Counted from the first letter of the stretch, positions 32,537 to 41,192 are shown. The stretch: DNA of 64,000 nucleotides from Chryseobacterium sp. Leaf405 (GCF_001425355.1 NZ_LMQN01000021.1:68600-132599); one strand, 5' to 3'. The notes: a model not told the origin generated them from the sequence alone. Made by a program: numbers and translations.

Positions 32537-32597
32537 CTACTACGGTTTCCCGTAAGGAATTTTTATAGCGTTTTAATAGCTTTAAAAATTAAAAAAT

Positions 32598-33590
32598 ATG
32601 GGAACAGCTTACTTACTGCATCAATTAGAAAAAATAATAGAATATAAAACAGTCTTTGTTTTACTATTATTTTTATTTCCGAACTTTAGTGTCAACAATC
32701 TTAATGCACAAAAATGTTTTACAGAGAATAAACCAAAATTTTTTACTACTAACTGCAAAGACAGAAGAGTTGAATGGAATGGAAATTCAAAGAAAGGTTA
32801 TGTAAATGGAATAGGTACATTAAAAGTTTTTGAAAATGATAATATAGTATATGTTTATAAAGGAGAGATTTTCAACGGTCAATTACACGGAAAAGGAAAT
32901 ATAAAATACGAAAATCCTTATGAAGAATGTACCGGGAATTTTGAGAACGGTTTAATGAATGGTAAAGGAAAATGTATTTATGAAAATGGCTCTGTCTATG
33001 ATGGAAATTGGATTAATGATGAAAGAGATGGATATGGGAAAATTGTACTTAAAAGTGGAGATACTTACGAGGGTTACTGGAGAAATAATTTTCCGGATGG
33101 ACAAGGAAAACATACACAATTAGATGGGACAAAATATGAAGGATCTTGGAAAGAAGGTAAAAGAAATGGGCAAGGAAAATATACAAAATTAGACGGAACA
33201 AAATATGAAGGACAGTGGATTGATGATATGCAAGATGGATATGGTAAACTGGTTGTTCTTAATAATTATATCTATGAAGGGCAATTTATTAATGGTGTTC
33301 CCGAAGGAAGAGCAATTATTAAATTTGATAATGGAGATATTTATGATGGACAAGTTTTAAGAAGTAAACCAAATGGTCTTGGAAAAATGACTTATTCAAA
33401 TGGTCATATTTACAATGGGCAATGGTTGGATGGAACAAAACACGGTAACGGTATATATACTTGGAAAGATGGTTCTTTTTATGATGGGAGCTGGTATCAT
33501 AATTTGAGAAATGGAAAAGGAGAATATAAATCCTCAAAAAATAGTCCAGTCGTTTTACAAGAATGGATAAACGATAAATTGGTCAAATAG
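32598..33590 (+). CDS. exported MORN-repeat protein
   Basis: The 330-residue protein has a hydrophobic signal (about residues 18-38, before QKCF) and then about ten MORN repeats of 23 residues. They follow the pattern Y(E/D)GxWxxGxxxGxGxxxxxxGxx, for example YDGNWINDERDGYGK, YEGSWKEGKRNGQGKYT and YNGQWLDGTKHGNGIYT. MORN repeats form an elongated beta sheet and mediate membrane or protein contacts. The role here is unknown. The gene follows the structured RNA and is oriented away from the PHP-ATPase gene; a small secreted protein gene follows 45 bp later. Confidence 0.85.
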   Translation: MGTAYLLHQLEKIIEYKTVFVLLLFLFPNFSVNNLNAQKCFTENKPKFFTTNCKDRRVEWNGNSKKGYVNGIGTLKVFENDNIVYVYKGEIFNGQLHGKGNIKYENPYEECTGNFENGLMNGKGKCIYENGSVYDGNWINDERDGYGKIVLKSGDTYEGYWRNNFPDGQGKHTQLDGTKYEGSWKEGKRNGQGKYTKLDGTKYEGQWIDDMQDGYGKLVVLNNYIYEGQFINGVPEGRAIIKFDNGDIYDGQVLRSKPNGLGKMTYSNGHIYNGQWLDGTKHGNGIYTWKDGSFYDGSWYHNLRNGKGEYKSSKNSPVVLQEWINDKLVK

Positions 33591-33635
33591 GTAAAACCTT
33601 AGAATATAAATCTATTAATCTTTTATAATATCAGT

Positions 33636-34040
33636 ATGAAAACAACTATTACAATTTTTTTAATTCTACTTTTCTCGTTTACCTCATCTCTCTTTTGTCA
33701 GAGTACAAGTACAAAAGAATATTTAATTGCTAGTAATAACCTTTGGAATATCTGTTATGATTTTAGGGTGATAAAAGATTCTGATAACTCAAATACGGAT
33801 AGAAATTCCGCTCTACCTACGATAAAAAGAAATATTGAAAATGCAAAGAAAGAGTATGGTTCGTTAAGTTCTAAATTTCCAAATGATCCAGATGTGAAAA
33901 AATTAGATGAATGGATTAAAACGGTTGAGAGCTGTTATGTAAGTTTGAAAGGGGAGAAGTGGCAAACAGAGCCAGTTTGGCAATTAGGGTTCTCTCTCAT
34001 AGAGATGGATCTTAAAGATTTCGTAAATAATAATCTTTAA
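33636..34040 (+). CDS. small secreted protein of unknown function
   Basis: The 134-residue precursor has the signal MKTTITIFLILLFSFTSSLFCQ, and the mature part is helical and charged (KEYLIASNNLWNICYDFRVIKDS...). I recognise no family. It follows the MORN-repeat gene in the same direction and is cargo of the element. Confidence 0.55.
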   Translation: MKTTITIFLILLFSFTSSLFCQSTSTKEYLIASNNLWNICYDFRVIKDSDNSNTDRNSALPTIKRNIENAKKEYGSLSSKFPNDPDVKKLDEWIKTVESCYVSLKGEKWQTEPVWQLGFSLIEMDLKDFVNNNL

Positions 34041-34350
34041 AAACTGACATAAAATATTAACTTTTAAATCCGGAAAAATTTCAGCAATATGTACTTTACC
34101 TAGTAATGATTTTTGTCTGCATTTTCTTGTTTAAAGGGTGGGGTAAAAAATATTACTGTACTTTTTAAGTTTTCAAAAAATAAAAAATTATAGATCTCAC
34201 CTAGTGTAATTTGAAAGTCTCATAGATAAGAGTGTCAGTTTCTAGGTATAATTTGCACTTGTCCTAGGTAAATAGTGCATCAGTATTGAAAAGTATAAAA
34301 AAGAGGTTTACTAATATGTAAACCTCTACTTTTGTGCTTGTCCTACCCCT
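34041..34350. other. AT-rich intergenic region with a bidirectional terminator
   Basis: No gene is seen in these 310 bp. CCTAG-containing short repeats occur near 34200-34270. AGAGGTTTAC and GTAAACCTCT (about 34302-34327) pair and have T/A runs on both sides, so they can end both the secreted-protein gene and the minus-strand gene at 34351. Confidence 0.5.
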
Positions 34351-34752
34351 CTATGGTTTTCGTTTCCCTTTATTAATGGTACTTGCAAGATTGTTTTGCT
34401 GAGTAGATGTAAGATTCAGAGTTTTTACAAAAGACAGCAAAATTGTTGCTTTTTTATCCATTGGAATTACATTAAGGTATGTGCTTAATTTTCTGAACTC
34501 AGGATATATCTTTTCATAAATGAGATTTTGTATCTCACTCTCTTCTTGTGTAAGATTTGCTTTTGGTAAAACATAGGGTAAAATACCAATTAGTAATCTC
34601 ATTCTCTTCTCATAATCCATAACAGGAAAGTTTCTTACTTCTTTAGTAAACTGTTCCATAAATAACTCTGTGAGTTCCTTTCTCAGTTCTTGTCTGATTG
34701 TGTTTCTTGATCCGGGTTTTCTCCCGGCATTTTTTGAATTTTTTGAAGACAT
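34351..34752 (-). CDS. small basic protein of the element, unknown
   Basis: The 133-residue product begins MSSKNSKNAGRKPGSRN; a basic GRKPGSRN segment resembles the N-terminus of DUF5681-type or terminase-small-subunit-like DNA-binding proteins, but the rest is helical and unrecognised. It is the last of three genes (35483 to 34351, minus strand) with 2- and 3-bp gaps that form the core transcript of the element beside the integrase. A role in excision or transfer is possible but not shown. Confidence 0.45.
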   Translation of the reverse strand: MSSKNSKNAGRKPGSRNTIRQELRKELTELFMEQFTKEVRNFPVMDYEKRMRLLIGILPYVLPKANLTQEESEIQNLIYEKIYPEFRKLSTYLNVIPMDKKATILLSFVKTLNLTSTQQNNLASTINKGKRKP

Positions 34753-34754
34753 TT

Positions 34755-35162
34755 TTATATTATTAATAATTTTCCAACGCTCCCTAGATGCTCAATAATT
34801 TCATTTGCAAAATCAGCTTTTTTTCGTGGATTATAGTTCTTAATAGTATATAAGTGAAGAATCCTTCTTTTCGGATTGTAATACACTATTAAAAAGTCTT
34901 TCTTACCTGTCAGTTTTACATTGTCGCCATAATAATAGTTTTCTCCTAAAGATATTAAACCTGTAAACAGAACTTTCTTATTATTTTCAAAACTTTGGAG
35001 TACGAATTCTGCCCGCTGTTTTTTTAAAAATTCCTTATTGGGGAGTTCAACTCTGATAAATGAAATATCAGATACTTTCTGGTTTTCTACTAAGTCGTAG
35101 ATGTTTGAGTCTCTTCTTTGCGAAAATTTGCTACGCTGACAAATAATTTTGTTTTTACTCAT
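34755..35162 (-). CDS. hypothetical protein of the element core
   Basis: The 135-residue product is basic at the N-terminus (MSKNKIICQRSKFSQRRDS) and shows alternating strands and charged residues further on, without recognised motifs. It sits between the excisionase-like and GRKPGSRN genes with almost no spacing, so the three share one transcript. Confidence 0.45.
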   Translation of the reverse strand: MSKNKIICQRSKFSQRRDSNIYDLVENQKVSDISFIRVELPNKEFLKKQRAEFVLQSFENNKKVLFTGLISLGENYYYGDNVKLTGKKDFLIVYYNPKRRILHLYTIKNYNPRKKADFANEIIEHLGSVGKLLII

Positions 35163-35165
35163 TTT

Positions 35166-35483
35166 TTAAATTTTTGAGTTAACTTTTTGTCTCAGCATAG
35201 CTTTTTCTACATCGTCGAGTTTGTAGAGGATTCTCTTTCCAATTTTAAAAGGAATAAGAATTTCATTTTTTTGCCAATTGTTTAATGTAACTAAAGATAC
35301 TTTTAACTTTTGGCTGACTTCATTTCTTGTCAGAAATTTGTCTTCAATTGGTTTAACGCAGGTGGAAAAATTTTCTTTTTGGGAATCAACCTCTGTTGTT
35401 TTTTCCATTATCTCCTGTACTACTTCCCTAATAACAGATTTAAGTAATTCTTTACCCTCATCTGTAAGAAGTAAAGAGAACAT
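35166..35483 (-). CDS. excisionase-like helix-turn-helix protein
   Basis: The 105-residue protein has an HTH_17/MerR-like domain in its C-terminal half: FLTRNEVSQKLKVSLVTLNNWQKNEILIPFKIGKRILYKLDDVEKAM (about residues 51-97). This is the usual form of excisionases and DNA-binding factors that accompany tyrosine recombinases in Bacteroidetes mobile elements. A 22-bp perfect palindrome lies 116 bp upstream of its start and is a likely operator or recombination-factor site. Confidence 0.75.
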   Translation of the reverse strand: MFSLLLTDEGKELLKSVIREVVQEIMEKTTEVDSQKENFSTCVKPIEDKFLTRNEVSQKLKVSLVTLNNWQKNEILIPFKIGKRILYKLDDVEKAMLRQKVNSKI

Positions 35484-35598
35484 AATACTTTACTTCTTTA
35501 GGTTAAAATTGTTCTCATAATGATGTAAAATTAATTTAAAAAAAGATGAGTGCCAAATTTTTTTAATCTTATTTAACTTACAAATTATTGAAAATTAT

Positions 35599-35620
35599 AT
35601 ACTTATCCTAGGATAAGTAT
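35599..35620. promoter_or_regulatory. 22-bp perfect palindrome between integrase and excisionase genes
   Basis: The half-site ATACTTATCCT is repeated inverted without spacer. It has no T run, so it is not a terminator. It is probably a binding site for a dimeric regulator of the excisionase transcript, or for the recombination machinery. Confidence 0.5.
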
Positions 35621-35654
35621 TTGTAAACGCCTATAAATAAAGTGTTTTTAAATA

Positions 35655-36962
35655 CTAGAAATTTACACTTTTTAGAGTTGGGTTAGGTACTATAATTTCA
35701 TTTTGAGAATCCCACAACTTCTCCAAATTTTTAGCGTGTTCTTCCCGTGTTGTTTTAATGTATTTCATAAATTGGGTATAACTTTTATGCCCAGTAATTG
35801 CCATTATAGTTTGATCTTCAATCTGACCATAATGATTAGTTGCAAAACTTCTGCGTGCTGTATGGCTAGATATAAGTTTCCATTTTGGATAAAATCCTCT
35901 TTCTTTTCTATTAGTTTTAGGGTTTTTAATACTGCCGAGTGTCATTTGGTCAATTTCGGCTTTTTTACAAACCTCTTTAATATATTCGTTAAATTTTTGT
36001 GAAGAGATTGTTTTTGGTGTCTGATTGTTTCTTTTAGCAAGAATCTGTTTTATTTGAGGATGGATAGGTATTTCAATAATACTTCCTGTTTTTTGTGTTT
36101 CGGCAACTATAATACGATTTTCATTAAAGTGTAAGTGCTGTATTCTTGATAGATCTGATATTCTTAAACCAGTCCATAGTCCAATAATAAATAAATCTCT
36201 AGCGTTATCTAATCTTTCATCTTGCGAAAGATCTAAATTAAAGATGAGGTCAATTTCTTTACTATTTAAATAAGTGTCAATTGGCTCATCCCTAGTAAAA
36301 GTAAATTTTTTACTTTCTGCTTCTGGATTTGTTTCTAATTTTTGCTCCTTTGCTTCTTTAACAAAACCTTTTATTGTAGAAATGTTTTTTTCAATTACTG
36401 TTTTAGAATATTTCTTGTTTGTAGTTAGAAAAGATGTAAATTTTTTGTGAAAGGCTAGGTCAATGTCGGTTATTTTTAGGCGGATTTTTTCAAACTTTTC
36501 AAATTCTTCAATTACGGTTTTAACTGTATTATATTTTTGAATTGTTCTAGGCGAAATAATCTTGCCAGATTTAAAGTTAACCCTTGTTTTTGATTCTTTT
36601 GCAAAATATTCGATAAAAGAAGAAAAGTAGATTTTATATTCCTCAATCCCCTCTGGTCTTTTCTGGAAATTTGCAACAATTTGTTTTAGCCATTTAGAAG
36701 TTATCTTTTCACCATTGCTATAATCTATGTTGAAGTTTTTAATAATTTCCTTTTTCAGATTGTCAATAGCTAAATTAATTTCATGTTTTGTTAGGATGTC
36801 AACAGTATTTTTAAATCCATTATTTTCCTTATTCCAATATTTAGGATCAATTAAAAGATTTGAAGGTGTAGAGCAATCTACATTTCTCCCATGCACAAGT
36901 CTGATGTTTAGATTTGATGGATTTTTCTTTCTATCTAATACTCTAAATGCTATATATGTCAT
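35655..36962 (-). CDS. tyrosine recombinase (integrase) of the element
   Basis: I chose the ATG at 36962 (MTYIAFRVLDRKKNPSN...), 14 codons inside the longest frame, because it is the usual N-terminus of Bacteroidetes phage-type integrases. The 435-residue protein has an arm-type N-terminal domain, a SAM-like core-binding domain (about 100-200) and the catalytic domain with TGLRISDLSR (Arg), SSHTARRSFATNHY (His-x-x-Arg) and GHKSYTQFMKYIKTT (His and the Tyr nucleophile). It integrates the element at the 3' end of tRNA-Met. The right attachment site is 180 bp upstream of its start. Confidence 0.93.
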   Translation of the reverse strand: MTYIAFRVLDRKKNPSNLNIRLVHGRNVDCSTPSNLLIDPKYWNKENNGFKNTVDILTKHEINLAIDNLKKEIIKNFNIDYSNGEKITSKWLKQIVANFQKRPEGIEEYKIYFSSFIEYFAKESKTRVNFKSGKIISPRTIQKYNTVKTVIEEFEKFEKIRLKITDIDLAFHKKFTSFLTTNKKYSKTVIEKNISTIKGFVKEAKEQKLETNPEAESKKFTFTRDEPIDTYLNSKEIDLIFNLDLSQDERLDNARDLFIIGLWTGLRISDLSRIQHLHFNENRIIVAETQKTGSIIEIPIHPQIKQILAKRNNQTPKTISSQKFNEYIKEVCKKAEIDQMTLGSIKNPKTNRKERGFYPKWKLISSHTARRSFATNHYGQIEDQTIMAITGHKSYTQFMKYIKTTREEHAKNLEKLWDSQNEIIVPNPTLKSVNF

Positions 36963-36993
36963 AATAAGTAGTGAATATTTAGCAAAGGTAAAT

Positions 36994-37012
36994 ATTCCCG
37001 GCATATTCCCGG
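36994..37012 (+). repeat. 19-bp repeat near the right end of the element
   Basis: It is identical to 27207-27225 and lies 32 bp upstream of the chosen integrase start. It could be both an arm-type site and an autoregulatory operator of the integrase. Confidence 0.65.
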
Positions 37013-37142
37013 CAAACTTCTTTATTTTAATTTATTTAACTTTTTATTATTGAATATTTATATGTGTGTAATGTGCTATAAATAAGGGATTTTTAGTTTT
37101 ATTATGAAAAATTATGATTAATTGTAATTAAAAGTATGCTAG

Positions 37143-37157
37143 TCCCGTCTTCGCTAC
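37143..37157 (+). repeat. attachment-site repeat, distal copy
   Basis: TCCCGTCTTCGCTAC is identical to the tRNA 3' end at 27134. The following bases (TGG...) lead into the former tRNA terminator. Confidence 0.85.
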
Positions 37158-37161
37158 TGGT

Positions 37162-37197
37162 AAAAGGTTGTAAGATATTTCTCTTACAGCCTTTTTT
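37162..37197 (+). terminator. terminator, probably the original one of the tRNA-Met gene
   Basis: AAAAGGTTGTAAGA and TCTTACAGCCTTTT pair (one mismatch) and end in T residues. It lies directly after the distal attachment repeat, where the terminator would be before integration. Confidence 0.65.
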
Positions 37198-37293
37198 ATT
37201 ATTTCAATATCATAATATTCTGTTTCGGGGGAGTGTCATTATGTACAATAAAAAACCGAAACAATTTGCTTCGGTTTATATGTAAAGTTACTT

Positions 37294-38592
37294 TTAACTT
37301 TGATACCCTAATAATTTTCTCATTTGATAGAAAAAACGTTCAATCAGTCGGAGATCTTTGGTCACGATTTCTGCATTGCCTTTTAATTCTTTATCAAAAA
37401 CAAGATTTTTGTCGTAGCTGGTTTTTAAACCTTTCGGAAGAAAAACATCCACATAATAATTTCCGTCTTTATCGGGCGATAAAGAAATATTCTGTACTTT
37501 CCCTTCTACGATTCCATATTCCTGATATTGATAATTGTCTAATTTAATTAAAACTTTTTCACCCGGAATGATCTTCCCTGAATTAATTGCCGGTACAGAC
37601 ATTCTTCCGACTAATTTTTCTTTGTTTTTAGGGAGAATAGACAAAATAGCATCTCCCGATTTTACAAACTGATTTTCACCCAAAAACTGCTGAAAACTTG
37701 CCACGCCTTCCGTATTGGAAATGATAAGATAATTCTGTTCCCATTGTTTCAGCGATTTTCTCAACTGTTCGAACAATTGTAACGTCTGAGAAGAGTAGGT
37801 TATTTTATCTTTTTCTGTATTGATGGCGGTTCCGCTTTTTGTTTTGTTAAGATTAGAAATACCTTCCTCCATTTGTGAAAGAGAAATAGTAATGCTTTGT
37901 AAATTTTGCTGAGCCTGTAAAAATTTTATTTTTTCGTTTTCAAGTTCCAATGCTGCGATCACTCCTTGATTATAGAGTTCCTGATAACGCTGATAATTTT
38001 TCTTCGTCAGATCATATTTTGCCTGTTCAAGGCTTTTTTGCTGCTTCGTTGTAGCAATCCTTATTTTGTATTCAGACAAACTTTGATTGGCTGCTAAGTT
38101 TTCGGGAACATAAGGCTGAAGTCTTGTAAATAAAGCTTCGTCCTGAAATGCTTTCGCAAAACTGTTATAATCACTCTGTAATTCACCTAACTTGTAATGA
38201 GAAACTTCATTCACCGGGAAAGCAATCAATTGATTGGGAGTGATAGAATCCACCATTTTTTTTAAGGCCAAAACATCTTCATAGTTTGCGGTCGACTGCA
38301 TAACCATTAAAACTTCATTTTTTTGAACTTCCTGATGATCTTTAATTAAGATTTTCTCAATTTTGGAATTAACTCTTGCTTCCAATTTCTCAGGCGGATT
38401 TTGTGAGGTCACTACAATAGGAGCGGGGATGAACTCAGGATATCGGATGATATAACTCATTAATAAAATAAGGAGCAGAATAACAAATATAATGCTGTTG
38501 CCCCAACGGATCATCCAATGTGGAGGCTGGGTAAGAATATCCTGAACGCTTTCGGAGCGTAGTTCAATATTATCTAAGATGTCTTTTTCCAT
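37294..38592 (-). CDS. HlyD-family membrane fusion protein (peptide export)
   Basis: The 432-residue protein has a short cytoplasmic N-terminus, one membrane helix (SIIFVILLLILLMSYIIRY, about residues 33-50), a lipoyl-like half-motif (EARVNSKIEKILIKDHQEVQKNEVLMVM), a long helical hairpin (about 110-260) and beta-barrel domains with the SGDAILSILP and GEKVLIKLDNYQYQEYGIVEGKV motifs. It links an inner-membrane ABC exporter to the outer membrane. It is the last gene of the peptide operon and lies behind a terminator-like hairpin. Confidence 0.9.
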   Translation of the reverse strand: MEKDILDNIELRSESVQDILTQPPHWMIRWGNSIIFVILLLILLMSYIIRYPEFIPAPIVVTSQNPPEKLEARVNSKIEKILIKDHQEVQKNEVLMVMQSTANYEDVLALKKMVDSITPNQLIAFPVNEVSHYKLGELQSDYNSFAKAFQDEALFTRLQPYVPENLAANQSLSEYKIRIATTKQQKSLEQAKYDLTKKNYQRYQELYNQGVIAALELENEKIKFLQAQQNLQSITISLSQMEEGISNLNKTKSGTAINTEKDKITYSSQTLQLFEQLRKSLKQWEQNYLIISNTEGVASFQQFLGENQFVKSGDAILSILPKNKEKLVGRMSVPAINSGKIIPGEKVLIKLDNYQYQEYGIVEGKVQNISLSPDKDGNYYVDVFLPKGLKTSYDKNLVFDKELKGNAEIVTKDLRLIERFFYQMRKLLGYQS

Positions 38593-38607
38593 AATTTAAA
38601 TATAAAA

Positions 38608-38629
38608 ATTTCCCCTAAAAAGGGGAAAT
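38608..38629 (-). terminator. terminator-like hairpin between peptide and HlyD genes
   Basis: ATTTCCCCT and AGGGGAAAT flank a 4-nt loop and, on the minus strand, are followed by TTTTTAT. It probably reduces read-through so that the peptide mRNA exceeds the exporter mRNA. Confidence 0.6.
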
Positions 38630-38634
38630 AGTTT

Positions 38635-38829
38635 CTACCCTAAAGGACAATTTCCGTCCCAGTCAGAAGGTGGGGCTGTGTCTGAATCTGGTGGACAAGC
38701 AAAGTGATGAACCCTACAAGGCATGTAAACACCATTACACCATGAACCACAACAATCAATCGGATTGATAACTGCTCCTCCCTGCAATGATTTTAAATCT
38801 GCTCGTGATAATTTTTTTAAATTTTTCAT
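38635..38829 (-). CDS. double-glycine leader peptide, Cys-rich (bacteriocin-like)
   Basis: The 64-residue precursor begins MKNLKKLSRADLKSLQGG, the standard leader of Bacteroidetes bacteriocin-like peptides, with GG at residues 17-18. The 46-residue mature part (AVINPIDCCGSWC...CPLG) has six Cys residues, enough for three disulfide bonds. It lies between the C39 exporter gene and the HlyD gene, preceded by leader-motif copy B. Activity is unknown; antimicrobial and signalling roles are both possible. Confidence 0.8.
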   Translation of the reverse strand: MKNLKKLSRADLKSLQGGAVINPIDCCGSWCNGVYMPCRVHHFACPPDSDTAPPSDWDGNCPLG

Positions 38830-38848
38830 AGATAATGATTTATTTGGT

Positions 38849-38880
38849 TTCCTACTCTGTAAGCTTTTCGGTTTCCGCTT
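38849..38880 (-). promoter_or_regulatory. conserved leader motif, copy B (candidate structured RNA element)
   Basis: In the sense direction AAGC, loop GGAAACCGAAAA, GCTT, two nucleotides, then AGAGTAGGAA, ending 19 nt before the peptide ATG. It lies in the 71-bp gap inside the operon, which argues for an RNA-level element rather than a promoter. Confidence 0.55.
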
Positions 38881-38900
38881 TATTTTTAATTCGATTGTAA

Positions 38901-41093
38901 TTAATTCCCAAGTTCCAATTGGTTTTTTACCAATCTGTAATACTCGCCCCGAAGCGCAACCAATTCTGTATGGCTTCCTTCTTCCACAACTTTCCCTTTG
39001 TCTAATACTATGATTTTATCGGCATGTTTTACTGTTGAAAGTCTATGGGCAATTACAATAGCTGTTTTTCCTTTAAAGAACTGTTCAAGATTCTCCATGA
39101 TCACTTTTTCATTATTGGCATCCAAGGCAGAGGTTGCTTCATCGAAGAAAATATAATCAGGAGACTTATAGACAGCTCTGGCAATGAATAATCTCTGCTT
39201 TTGTCCGCCGCTTACGCCAAGCCCTTCATTCCCGATTTTTGTATTGTAACTTAGAGGAAGTTCTTCAATAAATTCTTTAATATTGGCAATTTCTACGGCT
39301 CTTCTTAATTTTTGTTTGTCGACAAAATCTTCACCGATTGCGATATTATTTGCAATCGTATCATTAAAAACATAGCCTTCTTGCATCACCACACCACAGT
39401 GATCTCTCCAGAATCTGGGAGAAATATTTTTCAGTTTTGTAGCTCCCAATTTAATTTCGCCTTCTGTCGGTTCATAAAATTTCATTAATAACTTTAAAAG
39501 GGTGGTTTTCCCACTTCCGCTGGCACCTACGATGGCAGTAGTTTTCTGAAAAGGAATACTTAGATTTAAATTTTCAAATACAAAAGCATCTGAACCGATA
39601 TATCTGAATGAAAGATTTTCTATTTCAATATCTTTTTCAGGAAGATCATGCGTATATTGCTCGTCTTTGTTTTCTTCATCATCTTTATCATGAATTTCTC
39701 CTAATCTTTCAAGGGAAATTTTTGCATCCTGAGTCTGTTTAATAAAATCGATTAATTGTAATAACGGACTGTTCAATTGCCCAATAATATATTGAACGGA
39801 AAGCATCATTCCCAGCGTTAAATTCCCTTCTATTACCAATTTTGCAGAAAGAAAACTTACCAGGATATCCTTCATTTGGTTGATGAAATTCCCTCCAACA
39901 GACTGCCATTGTTCGAGTGATAAAGACTGTATCCTTATTTTAAATAATTTCACCTGTAAAAATTCCCAGTCCCAACGTTTCTGTTTTTCGGCGTTATGCA
40001 TTTTAATCTCCTGCATTCCGTTGATGAGCTCAATAACTTTACTTTGTTCCTGAGAAACCTGAGAGAATCTTTTATAATCTAATTCTTTTCTTTTGCTGAG
40101 AAAAAAACTGATCCAGCCAATATAAGCCGCTGCCCCGACAAGATAAACGATAAACAGCCTGTAGTCATAAAATAAAAGTACAATACTGAAAATAATAAGA
40201 TTGACTAATGAAAACAGTGTGTTCAGCGAAGAACTTGTTAAAAGTTGCTCGATTCTATGGTGATCGTTAATTCTCTGCATAATATCTCCAGTCATTCTTG
40301 TATCAAAGAAACTAATGGGAAGTTTCATGAGCTTGATAAAGAAATCTGAGATAATGGAAATGTTAATTCTTGCTGAAAGGTGTAATAAAATCCAACTTCG
40401 GATAACTTCAATTCCCATTCTGCCTATGAAAAGCATAATTTGGGCTAAAAGAATAATATAGATGAAATTAAGATCCTGATTCTGAATTCCGACATCGACA
40501 ATACTTTGCGTTAAAAATGGAAATATCAGTGAAAGTAAACTTCCCGCCATAAGTCCGACAGCCAATTGAATGACCAAAGATTTATATTTTAATAAATACT
40601 TTGATAAAAAGCTGAAGCTTGCCTTACTTTCCTTATCGTCAAATTCTGTTTGAAAGAATGCAGGTGTTGTTTCCAGAATTAAGGCAATACCTTCTTCTGT
40701 TTTTTCGTTGGCATTCTGCCCGATCCAGAGTTTAATAAATTCGTCCCGGTTGTAGGTGATTAATCCATAACTGGGGTCGGAAATGTAAATTTTATTTTTT
40801 TTATCGATTTTGTAAACAACAACGAAGTGATTTTTGTTCCAGTGCACAATACACGGAAATGGCACTTCTGAAGCCAAGGTCTCAAAATCAATCTGAATTC
40901 CCATCGAGCGATACCCCAAATCTTCGGCGGCATCACTTAACCCAAGCATGCTGCTTCCTTCTCTGGTAGTTTCTGAAAGGTTACGGATTTGTTGTAAGGA
41001 AATGCTTTTTCCGTAATATTTACTTACGATACGAAGGCAGGTAGGGCCGCAGTCTTTAGAATCTGGTTGGCGGTAAAAAGGAAAGGATTTCAA
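38901..41093 (-). CDS. C39 peptidase-containing ABC transporter (peptide exporter)
   Basis: The 730-residue protein has an N-terminal C39 peptidase domain (QPDSKDCGPTCLRIVSKYYG with the catalytic Cys, WNKNHFVVVYKID with His, SDPSYG with Asp), a six-helix membrane domain (about 165-430) and an ATPase domain with Walker A VGASGSGKTT, signature GVSGGQKQR, Walker B YIFFDEATSALD and H-loop IAHRLSTV. It cleaves leaders after the Gly-Gly motif and exports the peptide. All parts needed for function are present. Confidence 0.95.
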   Translation of the reverse strand: MKSFPFYRQPDSKDCGPTCLRIVSKYYGKSISLQQIRNLSETTREGSSMLGLSDAAEDLGYRSMGIQIDFETLASEVPFPCIVHWNKNHFVVVYKIDKKNKIYISDPSYGLITYNRDEFIKLWIGQNANEKTEEGIALILETTPAFFQTEFDDKESKASFSFLSKYLLKYKSLVIQLAVGLMAGSLLSLIFPFLTQSIVDVGIQNQDLNFIYIILLAQIMLFIGRMGIEVIRSWILLHLSARINISIISDFFIKLMKLPISFFDTRMTGDIMQRINDHHRIEQLLTSSSLNTLFSLVNLIIFSIVLLFYDYRLFIVYLVGAAAYIGWISFFLSKRKELDYKRFSQVSQEQSKVIELINGMQEIKMHNAEKQKRWDWEFLQVKLFKIRIQSLSLEQWQSVGGNFINQMKDILVSFLSAKLVIEGNLTLGMMLSVQYIIGQLNSPLLQLIDFIKQTQDAKISLERLGEIHDKDDEENKDEQYTHDLPEKDIEIENLSFRYIGSDAFVFENLNLSIPFQKTTAIVGASGSGKTTLLKLLMKFYEPTEGEIKLGATKLKNISPRFWRDHCGVVMQEGYVFNDTIANNIAIGEDFVDKQKLRRAVEIANIKEFIEELPLSYNTKIGNEGLGVSGGQKQRLFIARAVYKSPDYIFFDEATSALDANNEKVIMENLEQFFKGKTAIVIAHRLSTVKHADKIIVLDKGKVVEEGSHTELVALRGEYYRLVKNQLELGN

Positions 41094-41192
41094 TGATTGA
41101 AGTTTTTATTTAAAACAAGTTGCCGCCAGTTTGACGACAACTATTTTTATTTTAAAAGTAGTGAAACTTTTTAAGAAAATTCTAATTTTACA

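Larger units (their letters stand above)
27134..37157. mobile_element. tRNA-Met-integrated mobile element of about 10 kb
   Basis: The element is bounded by 15-bp direct repeats (27134-27148, 37143-37157). It contains a tyrosine recombinase next to the right end, an excisionase-like HTH protein, 19-bp repeats close to both ends, and cargo: PD-(D/E)XK-like protein, DUF6150 protein, PHP-ATPase, a structured RNA, a MORN-repeat protein and a small secreted protein. I see no relaxase, replication gene or phage structural gene, so it fits a genomic island or integrative mobilisable element rather than a complete ICE or prophage. The original tRNA terminator now lies outside at 37162. Confidence 0.8.

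Noticed and set aside
36963..37004. Longer integrase N-terminus
   Set aside because: The extra codons overlap the 19-bp repeat region, and the family normally begins MTYIAFRVL-like, matching the ATG at 36962.
27134..37157. Calling the element a prophage or a complete ICE
   Set aside because: No capsid, tail, terminase, relaxase or conjugation gene was found; only integration genes and cargo are present.
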